Assembly: GCA_002418825.1 (NCBI GenBank)
Contig: DIEW01000079.1
Coordinates: 1-45,387 of the forward strand
DNA: 45,387 nucleotides
Direction: 5' to 3'
Source: Syntrophaceae bacterium UBA5764
GTDB taxonomy: Bacteria; Desulfobacterota; Syntrophia; Syntrophales; Smithellaceae
The notes under the pieces were generated by a model. The model was not told where the DNA came from. It searched no databases and saw nothing but the letters and a program-made list of their open reading frames with translations. The translations under genes were made by a program, and so were the position numbers. Positions within the stretch are counted from its first letter, which is position 1. Each line of letters starts with the position of its first letter. Shown here in pieces: positions 33,052 through 42,025 of the stretch.

Positions 33052-33378
33052 TTATTCGATATTGGCGCTAACCACGGAGGCCATCTGCATCATGTCGATG
33101 GTTTCGCCTTCTTTCAAATTGGTTAGATCGGTTACCTTGCCTGTTTTACTGGTGACCTTGGTGTTGTTGAATATCTTGATTAGTTTAGCATCGGCAACAA
33201 TAAATTTACCCGCGTTTTCCGGTTTGCCGTTTTGCGTTTTTGCCTGCAGTCCGTTGGCTTTAATGTAATCCCAGAGCTTTTTGGTTATCTCAGTGCGAGG
33301 AAGCGAGCTGGCCCCCAAAAAATTCGCCAAATCCGTCTTTAATTTTACCGGTTTATCCAATCCCTTTTCTTGTGCCAT
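33052..33378 (-). CDS. SWIB/MDM2 domain protein
   Basis: A 108-residue protein of the SWIB/MDM2 fold: PVKLKTDLANFLGASSLPRTEITKKLWDYIKANGLQ, then FIVADAKLIKIFN. In eukaryotes the domain occurs in chromatin remodellers; in bacteria it is found as small stand-alone proteins of unknown role, perhaps in nucleoid or topoisomerase biology (a fusion exists in Chlamydia). Two starts are 6 nt apart; I use ATG 33378 because GGAGG is 7 nt before it and only 1 nt before the upstream ATG at 33384. The C-terminal Thr/Met-rich tail is unusual. Monocistronic with a terminator. Confidence 0.85.
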   Translation of the reverse strand: MAQEKGLDKPVKLKTDLANFLGASSLPRTEITKKLWDYIKANGLQAKTQNGKPENAGKFIVADAKLIKIFNNTKVTSKTGKVTDLTNLKEGETIDMMQMASVVSANIE

Positions 33379-33530
33379 ACTCATACCTCCGTTTTAAGTT
33401 TTATTAATTATTTTTGGATTACCTATTGCGGGAGAGTCATAAGAACTTTCCTTCGGATATGTCAAGAAAATATTATTTGTAAAATTTCACAGCATTCTGT
33501 AAACGGGGTTTAGAATAAAACATCAATCCT

Positions 33531-33941
33531 TCAGACACGCCGGGATATTTTCAAAAGTTCACCGAATTTCAAATCTTCTTTCGTCGTGTGAGAAAAAATC
33601 CAGTCGCGCAGAAAAGTTAAAATTTCAGTTGTTAAACAAACCTGACCATTCTGGTACTTCTTTATAAAATCTTCAATTTTATCGATAAATCTCTGATGAT
33701 CCTTAATATGCTTCTCGTATGCCCAAAAGCGAAGCTTCATCATTACAACTTGTTCTGTTTTAAAATGTTCCGATAAATATTCGACCAAGTCGCTCAAGAC
33801 ATCATAGCATTCTTCGGAATCGCTTTCGTATTTGTCAATAAGTTTATTTGTAGTTGCAAAAAGTTTTTGATGCTGGCGGTCAATGACATCATCATAAACC
33901 GTATAGCGGGGGTTCCAATAAATACGTTCGAATTTTTCCAT
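33531..33941 (-). CDS. Bacteriohemerythrin
   Basis: A 136-residue four-helix protein with all seven diiron ligands: His24 (DRQHQKL), His59 and Glu63 (EHFKTEQ), His78 and His82 (HIKDHQ), His118 and Asp123 (HTTKED). It binds O2 reversibly at a diiron site and could act in oxygen sensing, storage or detoxification in an anaerobe. No chemotaxis or cyclase domain is fused. The ribosome site is weak. It lies 130 nt downstream of uvrB on the same strand; the gap holds no terminator I can define. Confidence 0.92.
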   Translation of the reverse strand: MEKFERIYWNPRYTVYDDVIDRQHQKLFATTNKLIDKYESDSEECYDVLSDLVEYLSEHFKTEQVVMMKLRFWAYEKHIKDHQRFIDKIEDFIKKYQNGQVCLTTEILTFLRDWIFSHTTKEDLKFGELLKISRRV

Positions 33942-34070
33942 AAATACGCCTTTTCCACTCGTTTATGATTGTGCCCATACAATGTTTAATTAAACATATC
34001 AAGGAGCAATTTAATCAGTCAGATTGCTTCTGCCGGATGGCCAATGTCACTAAAATAACGAAGAGAAAAA

Positions 34071-36062
34071 TTATCCCATCTGCAAAAGTATATTTTTCAA
34101 TTCTTTTATCTCATCCCGCAGATCAGCGGCTTTTTCAAATTCGAGATTTTTTGCCGCTTGCTTCATCTCAGTACTGAGTTCGGCAATCAGTGTGGGCAAA
34201 TCTTCTTCTTTGAGCAGCAAATTTTTCCGCTCTGCCAACGGCACAGTCATGTAATCCGCCTCGTAAATCGAACCTAAGACATTGCTGATCGATTTTATAA
34301 TCGACTCCGGCGTGATATTGTTTTCTTCATTGTATTTCTTCTGGATAGCGCGGCGGCGCGTAGTTTCATCAAGGCAGGCCTGGATGGATTTGGTAATTTT
34401 GTCCGCATACATAATTACTTTGCCGTTGATATTGCGCGCGGCGCGTCCGCTCGTCTGGATAAGTGAGCGTTCGGAACGCAGAAATCCTTCCTTGTCCGCA
34501 TCTAGTATCGCCACCAGCGATACCTCAGGTATGTCCAATCCTTCGCGCAACAGATTTACTCCAATGAGCACGTCAAATTCGCCCAGTCGTAAATCACGGA
34601 TAATGCTAACGCGTTCCAACGTATGAATATCCGAATGCAGATAGCGCACGCGGATGCCCAGTCCGCCGTAATAATCGGTTAAATTTTCCGCCATGCGTTT
34701 AGTTAAAGTTGTCACAAGCACGCGCTCTCGCTTTTCTATCCGCTTACGAATTTCTTCCAGCAGATCATCTACCTGATACTTGGCCGGCTTCACCTCGACT
34801 TCCGGATCCATTAAACCTGTCGGCCTGATAATTTGCTCCACACGTACACCGCACGCTTTTTGCATTTCATATAAAGCAGGAGTTGCCGAAACATATATCC
34901 GCTGATTGGATAGCGCTTCGTATTCCTCAAAGGTAAGCGGACGATTATCCAGAGCCGAGGGCAAACGGAAGCCATATTTTACCAGCGTCTCCTTGCGCGA
35001 GCGGTCGCCCCGGAACATGCCCGCCAATTGCGGCAACGTGGCATGACTTTCATCGATGATAATTATCGCGTCTTTGGGCAAGTATTCCATTAATGTCGGC
35101 GGAGGCTCGCCGAGTTTGCGCCCCGTCAGATGATGCGAATAATTTTCAATTCCCTGACAGTAACCCATTTCCTGCATCATTTCCAAATCATAGTTCGTGC
35201 GCTGTTTGAGTCGCTGATATTCAACCAGTTTATTTTGTTCTTTTAATGCGGCCAGTGTCTGCGCCAGTTCGGCGCGGATATCAGCGATGGCTCTGTCCAA
35301 ATTGTCGCGCGTCGTAACATAATGACTGCCCGGATAAACGGCGGTTTTGGAAAGTTTGCCCAGCTTTATGCCGCGCAGGGGATCGATGATGCTGATTGCT
35401 TCGATGGTATCGCCGAAAAACTCCACACGCAGCGCCTGTTCCCCTTCGTATGCGGGAAATATCTCTACCACGTCGCCGCGCACGCGAAATGTGCCGCGGT
35501 GAAAATCAACATCGTTCCTTTCATACTGGATTTCCACCAGTCTTTTGAGCATCTCTTCTCGCGGGTATTCCATACCCTCTTCCAGTTGCACCAGCATTCC
35601 CATGTACGTCTCTGGTGAACCCAGACCGTAAATGCACGACACGCTGGCGACAATGATGACATCGCGGCGTGTTAAAAGCGCGTAAGTCGCAGCATGCCTG
35701 AGTTTATCTATTTCTTCGTTGATAGCGGAATCTTTTTCAATATAAGTATCCGTGGCGGGAAGATACGCTTCAGGCTGATAATAATCATAATAGCTGACAA
35801 AATATTCTACGGCGTTATCCGGAAAGAGGTTTTTGAATTCCTCGTACAGCTGCGCGGCTAACGTTTTGTTATGCGCGATAATCAGCGCGGGACGCTGCGC
35901 GCGCTCGATGACATGGGCAATAGTAAATGTTTTGCCCGAACCGGTAACGCCCAATAGTACCTGGTGTTCCCTGCCCTCTTTCAAACCAGCTAAAAGCTCA
36001 TGGATTGCCTTAGGCTGATTACCACTCGGAACAAAATCTGTTTTCATTAAAAATTTTTCCAC
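34071..36062 (-). CDS. uvrB: Excinuclease ABC subunit B
   Basis: The helicase-like damage-verifying protein of nucleotide excision repair. The 663 residues hold the Walker A GVTGSGKT (38-45), the beta-hairpin region YFVSYYDYYQPEAYLP, helicase motifs (DESHATLPQ, SATPALYE, QTSGRAARN) and the C-terminal UVR domain (about 625-660) that meets UvrC. The start is GTG at 36062 with AGGGG upstream; the first residues (EKFLMKTDFVPSGNQPKAI) match the family. It follows the Ski2-like helicase by 67 nt. Confidence 0.97.
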   Translation of the reverse strand: MEKFLMKTDFVPSGNQPKAIHELLAGLKEGREHQVLLGVTGSGKTFTIAHVIERAQRPALIIAHNKTLAAQLYEEFKNLFPDNAVEYFVSYYDYYQPEAYLPATDTYIEKDSAINEEIDKLRHAATYALLTRRDVIIVASVSCIYGLGSPETYMGMLVQLEEGMEYPREEMLKRLVEIQYERNDVDFHRGTFRVRGDVVEIFPAYEGEQALRVEFFGDTIEAISIIDPLRGIKLGKLSKTAVYPGSHYVTTRDNLDRAIADIRAELAQTLAALKEQNKLVEYQRLKQRTNYDLEMMQEMGYCQGIENYSHHLTGRKLGEPPPTLMEYLPKDAIIIIDESHATLPQLAGMFRGDRSRKETLVKYGFRLPSALDNRPLTFEEYEALSNQRIYVSATPALYEMQKACGVRVEQIIRPTGLMDPEVEVKPAKYQVDDLLEEIRKRIEKRERVLVTTLTKRMAENLTDYYGGLGIRVRYLHSDIHTLERVSIIRDLRLGEFDVLIGVNLLREGLDIPEVSLVAILDADKEGFLRSERSLIQTSGRAARNINGKVIMYADKITKSIQACLDETTRRRAIQKKYNEENNITPESIIKSISNVLGSIYEADYMTVPLAERKNLLLKEEDLPTLIAELSTEMKQAAKNLEFEKAADLRDEIKELKNILLQMG

Positions 36063-36129
36063 AATATTCCCCTAAAAGGAAATCGATCAAACATCTCCGC
36101 CGTTTTACGTCTCACAAAATGATAGACAA

Positions 36130-38220
36130 TTATAAAAACAATACCGGCTCGCGCAATATCATTTCTCTGGCCTTTTGGGCGCAGGCGGCAACATCAGGAT
36201 GCGTATCTTTGAGCGAGGTTATCTGACGCAAATTATCGGCGGTACGCAAAACCAATGTGGCCATGTCGCCTTCAGCAATACCTGTTTCCTTAATTACCTC
36301 ATTCCATTCTTTACCCCCGGCCCATAAATACATTGACATACCCGGCGATGGATAAAATTTTGCCGTCTCAAAACCTGCTGCTTTAAGGCGCTGTGTCAGC
36401 GGCCGGATAGTAAGACTAATTTTGCGCAGTGACGAATACAGACGCGGTGGCATGTTTTTTATAATAATATTTATCTCGTCATTTCGGTCATAAGCAAACA
36501 CTGCCATAACAGCCGCGAGCACCTTTTCATCATCCTGAGGGAATATATTTTCACGCAAACATTGCGCAACAAGCAACGGATAATCCAGTCTTAGGCGCGC
36601 CGCCCAGTAGCCGTCATCAGTCAGCCGGCCATCTTCATCAACAAAACCCTCCTGCTGCAGAAAACGCAGATGTTTGATGAAGTCTTTCCAGAGTTTTGTC
36701 GCTGCAGATAAGCTTTTTTCATGCCGGTTCTGCTGATAGGCCGCAAACGACTTTTCAAAAATTATTTTTACATCACCCGGCCTTTGCGATAGAAGCAGAT
36801 TCAACACCATGGCAAAATCATTTTTTATCTGGCTGACAATGTCTTCCGGCGCGGAAAAAAGCATGCGCTTGATATGCCCCAGATCCATGAACTTGCCGGC
36901 AACCGTAAGCATAAAGCCTATTTTATCCCGACCACGCCGGCCCGCTCTGCCCGTCATCTGACGGAACTCCGTCGCGGTCAGCGGCGAAAAATCATGCCCG
37001 TTGAACAAATCGGAGTTGAAAAGCACAATGGTGCGCGCCGGAAAGTTGACACCGGCGGCAATCGTCGAGGTGGCAAAGATCACGCGCAGGTTTCCCCTGC
37101 TCATCATTTCTTCCACGAGCAGTTTCCAGGCGGGCAGCTGCCCGCCGTGATGCGCGGCGATTCCTGCCGATTTTAAAGCTTTCAGCTGCCGGTGATTTTC
37201 CAGATAAGGAAAGCGGTGCAACATTTCTGCCAGATCATTATTCAGCTTTTCATAATTATTCAACGGCGGCAGTGATTTGCGGCAATTGAGCGCAGTATCG
37301 CATTCCGCACGTGATTTCAAAAAGAAAATGGCCGGCAATAAATTGAATCCACCCAGTACACGGATGATTCCCGCATAGTCGGGCAGATTGCGGCTAGCGC
37401 GCCGTGTGGATTTGTTGTCTTTAAGAAACTCAACAACCGCGGGCGTCACCCTTTTACCTTCTCCTTCCAAAAAAGGATAAATACAGCCGCTGGGGTGAAG
37501 AAAGAGAGGATATAAAGGAACAGGTCGCTTTTGTTCCCGTATCACCGCGCACTTTTTGCCGCGGATTTCCTTCAGCCAGCCGGCAATTTCCTCGCCATTG
37601 CCGATGGTTGCCGATAAAAGCAGCAAATTCACTCGCGGCGGCAGATAAATCATGATTTCTTCCCAAACCACGCCCCGATCGGGATCACCTAAAAAATGCG
37701 CTTCATCCAGAATAACTAAATCAAAATTGAGGTCAAACCCTTGATGCATTGCGTCGTAGAGCTGATTGCGCAGAATTTCCGTCGTGCCGACGATAATCGG
37801 CGCTTCAGTATTTTCCTTGGTATCGCCGGTAATGATACCGACATTTTGCGTATCAAAATGCAGCCCAAACTCCAGCCACTTGGAATTGGAAAGAGCCTTG
37901 AGCGGTGAGGCATACCAGGCACGCCCGCCTTTTCCTAAAATGGAAACTATCGCTTCGCGCGCAATCCATGTTTTTCCCGAACCTGTAGGCGCGATGACCA
38001 AACAATCATTATTTTTGATTTGATCAAGAGCGCGCAGTTGAAAATCATCAGGTACAAAAGGCGCCTTTTCCGGCCTGCCGATTCCCGCAAGCACGCTTTT
38101 GAGCGACGGTGCAATCTCGGGCTTCAGGCGCGTAGGCGGCTGTTTCTTCGTCATTTTTCGCCGGACAAATTGCCGCCTGTTTTTAAATGACTTACTTTGA
38201 TGAATATATTTCGCACGCAT
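36130..38220 (-). CDS. Superfamily II helicase, Ski2/Mtr4-like
   Basis: A 696-residue ATP-dependent helicase. Motif I is APTGSGKT (77-84), motif II DEAH (172-175), motif III SATIGN (203-208) and motif VI QMTGRAGRRG, with a C-terminal region of about 200 residues like the DSHCT/winged-helix part of Ski2-type enzymes. It may remodel RNA or DNA; the substrate is not known. The start is uncertain: ATG 38220 and ATG 38154 (residue 23) both lack good ribosome sites, and the first 22 residues are mostly basic. It precedes uvrB and shares strand, so a DNA-repair link is possible. A heptamer repeat cluster lies at its start. Confidence 0.88.
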   Translation of the reverse strand: MRAKYIHQSKSFKNRRQFVRRKMTKKQPPTRLKPEIAPSLKSVLAGIGRPEKAPFVPDDFQLRALDQIKNNDCLVIAPTGSGKTWIAREAIVSILGKGGRAWYASPLKALSNSKWLEFGLHFDTQNVGIITGDTKENTEAPIIVGTTEILRNQLYDAMHQGFDLNFDLVILDEAHFLGDPDRGVVWEEIMIYLPPRVNLLLLSATIGNGEEIAGWLKEIRGKKCAVIREQKRPVPLYPLFLHPSGCIYPFLEGEGKRVTPAVVEFLKDNKSTRRASRNLPDYAGIIRVLGGFNLLPAIFFLKSRAECDTALNCRKSLPPLNNYEKLNNDLAEMLHRFPYLENHRQLKALKSAGIAAHHGGQLPAWKLLVEEMMSRGNLRVIFATSTIAAGVNFPARTIVLFNSDLFNGHDFSPLTATEFRQMTGRAGRRGRDKIGFMLTVAGKFMDLGHIKRMLFSAPEDIVSQIKNDFAMVLNLLLSQRPGDVKIIFEKSFAAYQQNRHEKSLSAATKLWKDFIKHLRFLQQEGFVDEDGRLTDDGYWAARLRLDYPLLVAQCLRENIFPQDDEKVLAAVMAVFAYDRNDEINIIIKNMPPRLYSSLRKISLTIRPLTQRLKAAGFETAKFYPSPGMSMYLWAGGKEWNEVIKETGIAEGDMATLVLRTADNLRQITSLKDTHPDVAACAQKAREMILREPVLFL

Positions 38221-38257
38221 GGTAATTTCGTTTTACCATAAACGAATTTAATGGTAA
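38219..38257. repeat. Heptamer and inverted-repeat cluster between helicase and MFS genes
   Basis: ATGGTAA occurs at 38219-38225 and 38251-38257 and, inverted, TTACCAT at 38233-38239. A TTCGTTT/AAACGAA hairpin (38227-38233 with 38240-38246) overlaps. The cluster occupies the divergent intergenic region and touches the helicase start codon, so it could be a regulator site for one or both genes. Confidence 0.4.
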
Positions 38258-38278
38258 AGCAAGCTCACCTGATTTAGT

Positions 38279-39514
38279 ATGTGGAAAAAGAATAATATAT
38301 TCTGGGGTTGGTATATTGTAGTGGGCGCTTTCCTGGTCATGTCAGTAAACTATGGCGCCCGTTATTGTTTTGGCATTTTTGTCAAGCCGCTTTCCGTGGA
38401 ACACGGCTGGTCACATTCCGTAATATCGCTGGCAGCGACAATCAATATGCTCATTTATTCCATCGGCGCGATTTTCGTCGGTCGTATGCTGGATAAATTC
38501 GCCCCACGCTGGATTATGACCACCGGCGCAATAATAGCAGCCGCCGGATTTATCCTTACAGGTTTTGTCAATAGCCCGCTGACGCTTTATCTGGCCTACG
38601 GCCTTTTGGTGGGTCTGGGCGCAACAGGTATGGGCGTGGTAATCTGCAGTTCTTCCGTAGGCAAATGGTTTATTAAAATGCGGGGTCTGGCTATAGGCAT
38701 CGCTACCATGGGCATCAGCTTCGGCATAATGACGCTGACACCACTGGCGGGATTTCTGGGCAGATACTTCAGCTGGCGCGCCGGCATGTTCATTCTGGGG
38801 GCGATTACCCTTACGGTAGGCGTCACCGTTTCTCAACTTTTAATGCGGAAAACCCATCCAGAAGCTTACGGCCTTCTACCGGACGGCGATAAAATCCCGC
38901 TGCCCGGCCAAATATCTGCCGCGCCGGCAGTAAGTAAAATATCGCTCAGAATCATCTTTAAAGATTCGCGCTTCTGGACCATCGCTATAAGCCAAAGCCT
39001 CATTGTTATGGTTATCATGTCAGTCTTTGTTCATCAGGTGGCTTATGCCGTAGATAATGAAATTAACAGCATTGCCGCGGCAAGCTCTCTGGCGGCAATA
39101 AGTGTGACCGGCTTTATCGGCCAGTTTTTCTTCGGCTGGTTGTCCGATCGTCTGCGTGACGCTAAATACGCTTACTTTCTGGGAATAAGTTTTCTTCTTT
39201 GTGGCATGATACTGCTGAATTACGCCGACAATGTCAGAAGCCTTTATTTATATGCCGTCATTTACGGTTTCGGATACGGATGCATTGCTCCCATATTACC
39301 GATTCTTATTGTTGACCGCTTCGGCCGACACACTCTAGGTTCGATTTACGGACTTCTGACATTTTTTATAGGTTTTATAGGCTCCTTAGGCCCTATCTTG
39401 GGAGGTATAATTTATGACTATTTCGGCTCTTACCACTATCTTTGGTTGATCAACACAATTATATTAGCCTTAACTTCTATAATTATCCTGACACTTAAAA
39501 AATACAACCCGTGA
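38279..39514 (+). CDS. Major facilitator superfamily transporter
   Basis: A 411-residue inner-membrane protein with about 12 helices. The loop between helices 2 and 3 carries GRMLDKFAPR (typical MFS motif A position), and the second half has GWLSDRLRDAKY. The N-terminus FWGWYIVVGAFLVMSVNYGARYCFGIFVKPL is like the oxalate/formate antiporter and monocarboxylate transporter group, suggesting an organic acid as substrate; this is inference. No Shine-Dalgarno sequence stands before the ATG. It is divergent from the helicase and followed by a 220-nt AT-rich gap. Confidence 0.88.
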   Translation: MWKKNNIFWGWYIVVGAFLVMSVNYGARYCFGIFVKPLSVEHGWSHSVISLAATINMLIYSIGAIFVGRMLDKFAPRWIMTTGAIIAAAGFILTGFVNSPLTLYLAYGLLVGLGATGMGVVICSSSVGKWFIKMRGLAIGIATMGISFGIMTLTPLAGFLGRYFSWRAGMFILGAITLTVGVTVSQLLMRKTHPEAYGLLPDGDKIPLPGQISAAPAVSKISLRIIFKDSRFWTIAISQSLIVMVIMSVFVHQVAYAVDNEINSIAAASSLAAISVTGFIGQFFFGWLSDRLRDAKYAYFLGISFLLCGMILLNYADNVRSLYLYAVIYGFGYGCIAPILPILIVDRFGRHTLGSIYGLLTFFIGFIGSLGPILGGIIYDYFGSYHYLWLINTIILALTSIIILTLKKYNP

Positions 39515-39671
39515 AAAATTTAACAATTAAAAGTTTTTTTCTTTTATTGATTCTTATTTAACGTTTTATTCAATGACACCATCCTTATTGTAACATCTCC
39601 GCATCTTCTACTTTAATTTATTTATTAATATAATTAAATGTTTACATTAATATAATGACCAATAGTTATAT

Positions 39672-39688
39672 TTGGCACGCTTCTTTCA
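39672..39688 (+). promoter_or_regulatory. Candidate sigma-54 promoter
   Basis: TTGGCACG (39672-39679), four bases, then TTTCA (39684-39688). The -24 box is perfect and the spacing is exact; the -12 box has TTTC where TTGC is expected. It lies 46 nt before the ATG of the small membrane protein. No enhancer-binding site was identified in the AT-rich sequence before it. Confidence 0.45.
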
Positions 39689-39734
39689 TTAACCAACTGC
39701 AAATGTAATTTCTGAGAAAGGAGATTAAGAGGTA

Positions 39735-40010
39735 ATGAAGAAAATGATGCAAACCACGCTCTTAACGGCTTTTGTAATTTTCACAACTGCGTCATTCTCC
39801 TATGCCGAATTCGCCGTTACCGGTAACAACGCTTTTCCGTTCTTTCATCTGGGCTGTTTAATTATCGGGGGCTTAATTATTGTGTCACTGAAGAAAAAAT
39901 ATTCTCGCCTTTATCTAAGCGAAGCCATCGGTTCTTTTGCCCTGTATGCAGTGCTGGTCGCCCTTTTCACCGCACCGGTAGTTGACGCTCTGAAAACTTT
40001 TCTAAACTAA
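39735..40010 (+). CDS. Small membrane protein with signal peptide
   Basis: Unknown function. The 91-residue protein has a signal peptide (about 1-24, cleaved near SYA-EF), a Gly/Ile-rich helix (about 38-51), a basic loop KKKYSRLY and a second helix (about 63-83). Two ribosome sites (AAGGAG and GAGGT) stand upstream. It is monocistronic: a candidate sigma-54 promoter precedes it and a strong terminator follows. A similar topology, two helices around a polar loop, is seen in the small frame at 41751-41936. The signal peptide may instead be a third helix. Confidence 0.65.
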   Translation: MKKMMQTTLLTAFVIFTTASFSYAEFAVTGNNAFPFFHLGCLIIGGLIIVSLKKKYSRLYLSEAIGSFALYAVLVALFTAPVVDALKTFLN

Positions 40011-40035
40011 CCCCTCTCCTTCTATCTATATCCGT

Positions 40036-40066
40036 AAAAACCCCGCGCAGTTCCGGCGGGGTTTTT
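40036..40066. terminator. Bidirectional terminator
   Basis: AAAAACCCCGC (40036-40046) pairs with GCGGGGTTTTT (40056-40066) around a 9-nt loop. It stands between the convergent small membrane protein and GAF genes and has T-runs on both strands. Confidence 0.85.
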
Positions 40067-40075
40067 ATCTTTTTT

Positions 40076-40600
40076 CTAACCACTGGAAGCGGTGAACTCT
40101 GCCAAACGCATAGATATTAATTGTGCACATTTCTGTAAAAAATATGTATCCATGTCCGGTGAATAACGTTCAGCAGAAACATCGCCGTTATTCCAACTCC
40201 CAATTATTTCGTTTTTTATCTGTAAAGGCACTATAGCCATGGATTTCACAAAATATTTTTTTCTTTCCGGAAAAAGTTTATAATACGGTTTCAATGATTT
40301 ATTAATCAAAACAGGTTTGGGCTCGCCCAATACCAGTTTTTCAAGTGAAGTTCTGCTTATTAAGTTAAGCCTGATTTTTAGTTTATCGGAAGACGCAATA
40401 TTTCTGATTATAGGAGCATTTTTTTCGTCTTCGATAAAACTAAACCAGACAAAGGGAACATGAAATTTGTTTTCCACCTCGTCTAAAAGCGTTTCCAGTA
40501 AATCAACAATATTGGAGGCCTGCTTTAATTTATCCGCTATGGAGCTGAAACGCCGGGCGATATCCTCATTAATGCGCTTTATGTCATTTTTTTCCCCCAT
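40076..40600 (-). CDS. GAF-domain protein, DUF484-like
   Basis: A 174-residue protein with an N-terminal coiled-coil-like helix (about 1-40) and one GAF-type domain, including VPFVWFSFIEDE, SMAIVPLQIKNEIIGSWNNGD and the RYSPDMDTYFLQ segment that is characteristic of DUF484. It is probably a sensor or regulator in the cytoplasm; the ligand is unknown. AGGAGG stands 6 nt before the ATG. It follows the exonuclease III gene by 11 nt, so they form one unit. Confidence 0.75.
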   Translation of the reverse strand: MGEKNDIKRINEDIARRFSSIADKLKQASNIVDLLETLLDEVENKFHVPFVWFSFIEDEKNAPIIRNIASSDKLKIRLNLISRTSLEKLVLGEPKPVLINKSLKPYYKLFPERKKYFVKSMAIVPLQIKNEIIGSWNNGDVSAERYSPDMDTYFLQKCAQLISMRLAEFTASSG

Positions 40601-40611
40601 TTATATCCTCC

Positions 40612-41379
40612 TTACCATTGGGCATAAATAACCGCATGGTCGGATGCCTTATCGGCAATTCTGGTGGACAGATCAATCACGCAGCTCTTTGATTTGTGCG
40701 CGAGTAGTTTTGTCGCCAGAATATGATCTACGCGCCATCCAAGATTACGTCCAACGGAATCCTTTACACGGTAGTCAAAGAATGTGTACTGCCCCGGTTC
40801 ATCCGGATGATGCAAACGGAAAATATCAACCAGACCCCACGATAATAGATTTTCATGTGCTTTCCATACTTGTGGATTGAAAGAAACATGTCCTAAAATT
40901 CTTTTGGGGTCATGAACGTCTATCTGCAGAGGCGCAACGTTAAAATCGCCGCACAAAATCAACTTTTGTCTCGGAGTAAAATTTTTTTGAAGATATTCTT
41001 TCAGACGTTTTAACCATTCTAGCTTATAGGCAAACTGGGGCTTGCTAACCTCCTGTCCCTGTGGAACATAGGCATTCAGAATAATCAGATCTTCTAGATA
41101 AAGCACGACTAGCCGGTCGGCATCTGCTGGTTCGCCCTCCAGGCCAAAATGAACTTTTGTGGGTTTTTGTTTTACCGCAACCGCTACGCCGTTGTATTGT
41201 TTGTTTCCTTTAAAGAATACCTCGTAGCCCAAATCTGTAAATTCCCGGATGGGAAATTTAGCGTCTTCGACTTTGGTCTCCTGCATGCAGAATAAATCCG
41301 GCTTGTTCTTCCGCAGCCATGGGGTGACGATATGCAACCGGGAACGGATAGAATTCACATTGTAGGATGCAATTTTCAA
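40612..41379 (-). CDS. xth: Exodeoxyribonuclease III
   Basis: A DNA-repair AP endonuclease/3'-5' exonuclease. Motifs are KIASYNVNSIRSRL at the start, QETKV (metal-binding Glu), LCGDFNVAP and the end SDHAVIYAQW (catalytic His). I start at the TTG at 41379 because family members begin M-K-I-A-x-x-N-V-N and an AAAGGA site is upstream; the open frame reaches ATG 41454 without a ribosome site, adding 25 unlikely residues. The chosen form is 255 residues, close to the family. The GAF gene is 11 nt downstream. Confidence 0.92.
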   Translation of the reverse strand: MKIASYNVNSIRSRLHIVTPWLRKNKPDLFCMQETKVEDAKFPIREFTDLGYEVFFKGNKQYNGVAVAVKQKPTKVHFGLEGEPADADRLVVLYLEDLIILNAYVPQGQEVSKPQFAYKLEWLKRLKEYLQKNFTPRQKLILCGDFNVAPLQIDVHDPKRILGHVSFNPQVWKAHENLLSWGLVDIFRLHHPDEPGQYTFFDYRVKDSVGRNLGWRVDHILATKLLAHKSKSCVIDLSTRIADKASDHAVIYAQW

Positions 41380-41472
41380 AATATATTTAATCCTTTCTTT
41401 AATTATTAATAGCTTCTTTAAACATAAATTCAAACTGCGATTATGGATGGCCAAAATTTTATCTACTAAAAA

Positions 41473-41504
41473 TAATTTTTGCCCTTAACCAAGGGCAAAA
41501 ATTA
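41473..41504. terminator. 14-bp palindromic terminator
   Basis: TAATTTTTGCCCTT (41473-41486) and AAGGGCAAAAATTA (41491-41504) are perfect inverted copies around an AACC loop. Followed by T-rich sequence on the minus strand. It could end transcripts of the sigma/anti-sigma operon 520 nt upstream, or isolate xth. The bases 41505-41750 hold no gene. Confidence 0.65.
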
Positions 41505-41750
41505 CCTTTATATTTAATGATTACATTTACATTTTGTCAATCTGTTTAATCAGCACATAATTATTTTTTGTTGACTTGCTTTTTTTAGTCATTAATAAAA
41601 AAATGAAAAATAAATATAATCACAAAATCATCCTGTGTGAATAACCCTATCTTTCTTCACAACTATTATTTTTATATTTAATTTCCAACCGGTTTTATTT
41701 AAAAAAGGTTCTGGGATACGGCCTGTTTCCTGAATGTCACAAACACAGAA

Positions 41751-41936
41751 GTGCAGGCGTTTCTGATTGCCGCTGTCTCTTTAGTAATAATTTCAGCTTT
41801 GGGCGCGGACCAGTTCGCTGATCTTCCTCTTGTCGGAGAGACGATGAGCAGAATTTACACGGCCCTGCTGGCGTTTGTCGGGCCGGCCACCATAGTTGTG
41901 GCGTTGAAGTCAATTTACTCACTGGCGAAAAACTAA
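41751..41936 (+). CDS. Possible small membrane protein
   Basis: A 61-residue frame starting at GTG, with two hydrophobic segments (about 2-19 and 38-57) around a polar loop and a basic end. The base composition and hydrophobic pattern look protein-coding, but there is no clear ribosome site. The frame is open further up to 41706, and codons between could also start it. A hairpin AATGGGTT/AACCCATT lies 19 nt after the stop. Alternative: a chance frame. Confidence 0.35.
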   Translation: MQAFLIAAVSLVIISALGADQFADLPLVGETMSRIYTALLAFVGPATIVVALKSIYSLAKN

Positions 41937-42025
41937 AATATCAATTTTATCTTTAATGGGTTCTAACTTGCGCGGCAACCCATTGAGCCAATAACGATTC
42001 AGCTTGCAAATAGAAAGCTTTTTCC

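Noticed and set aside
38411..38836. 141-residue minus-strand frame opposite the MFS gene
   Set aside because: Rich in His, Cys and Gln as expected for the antisense of a hydrophobic membrane protein.
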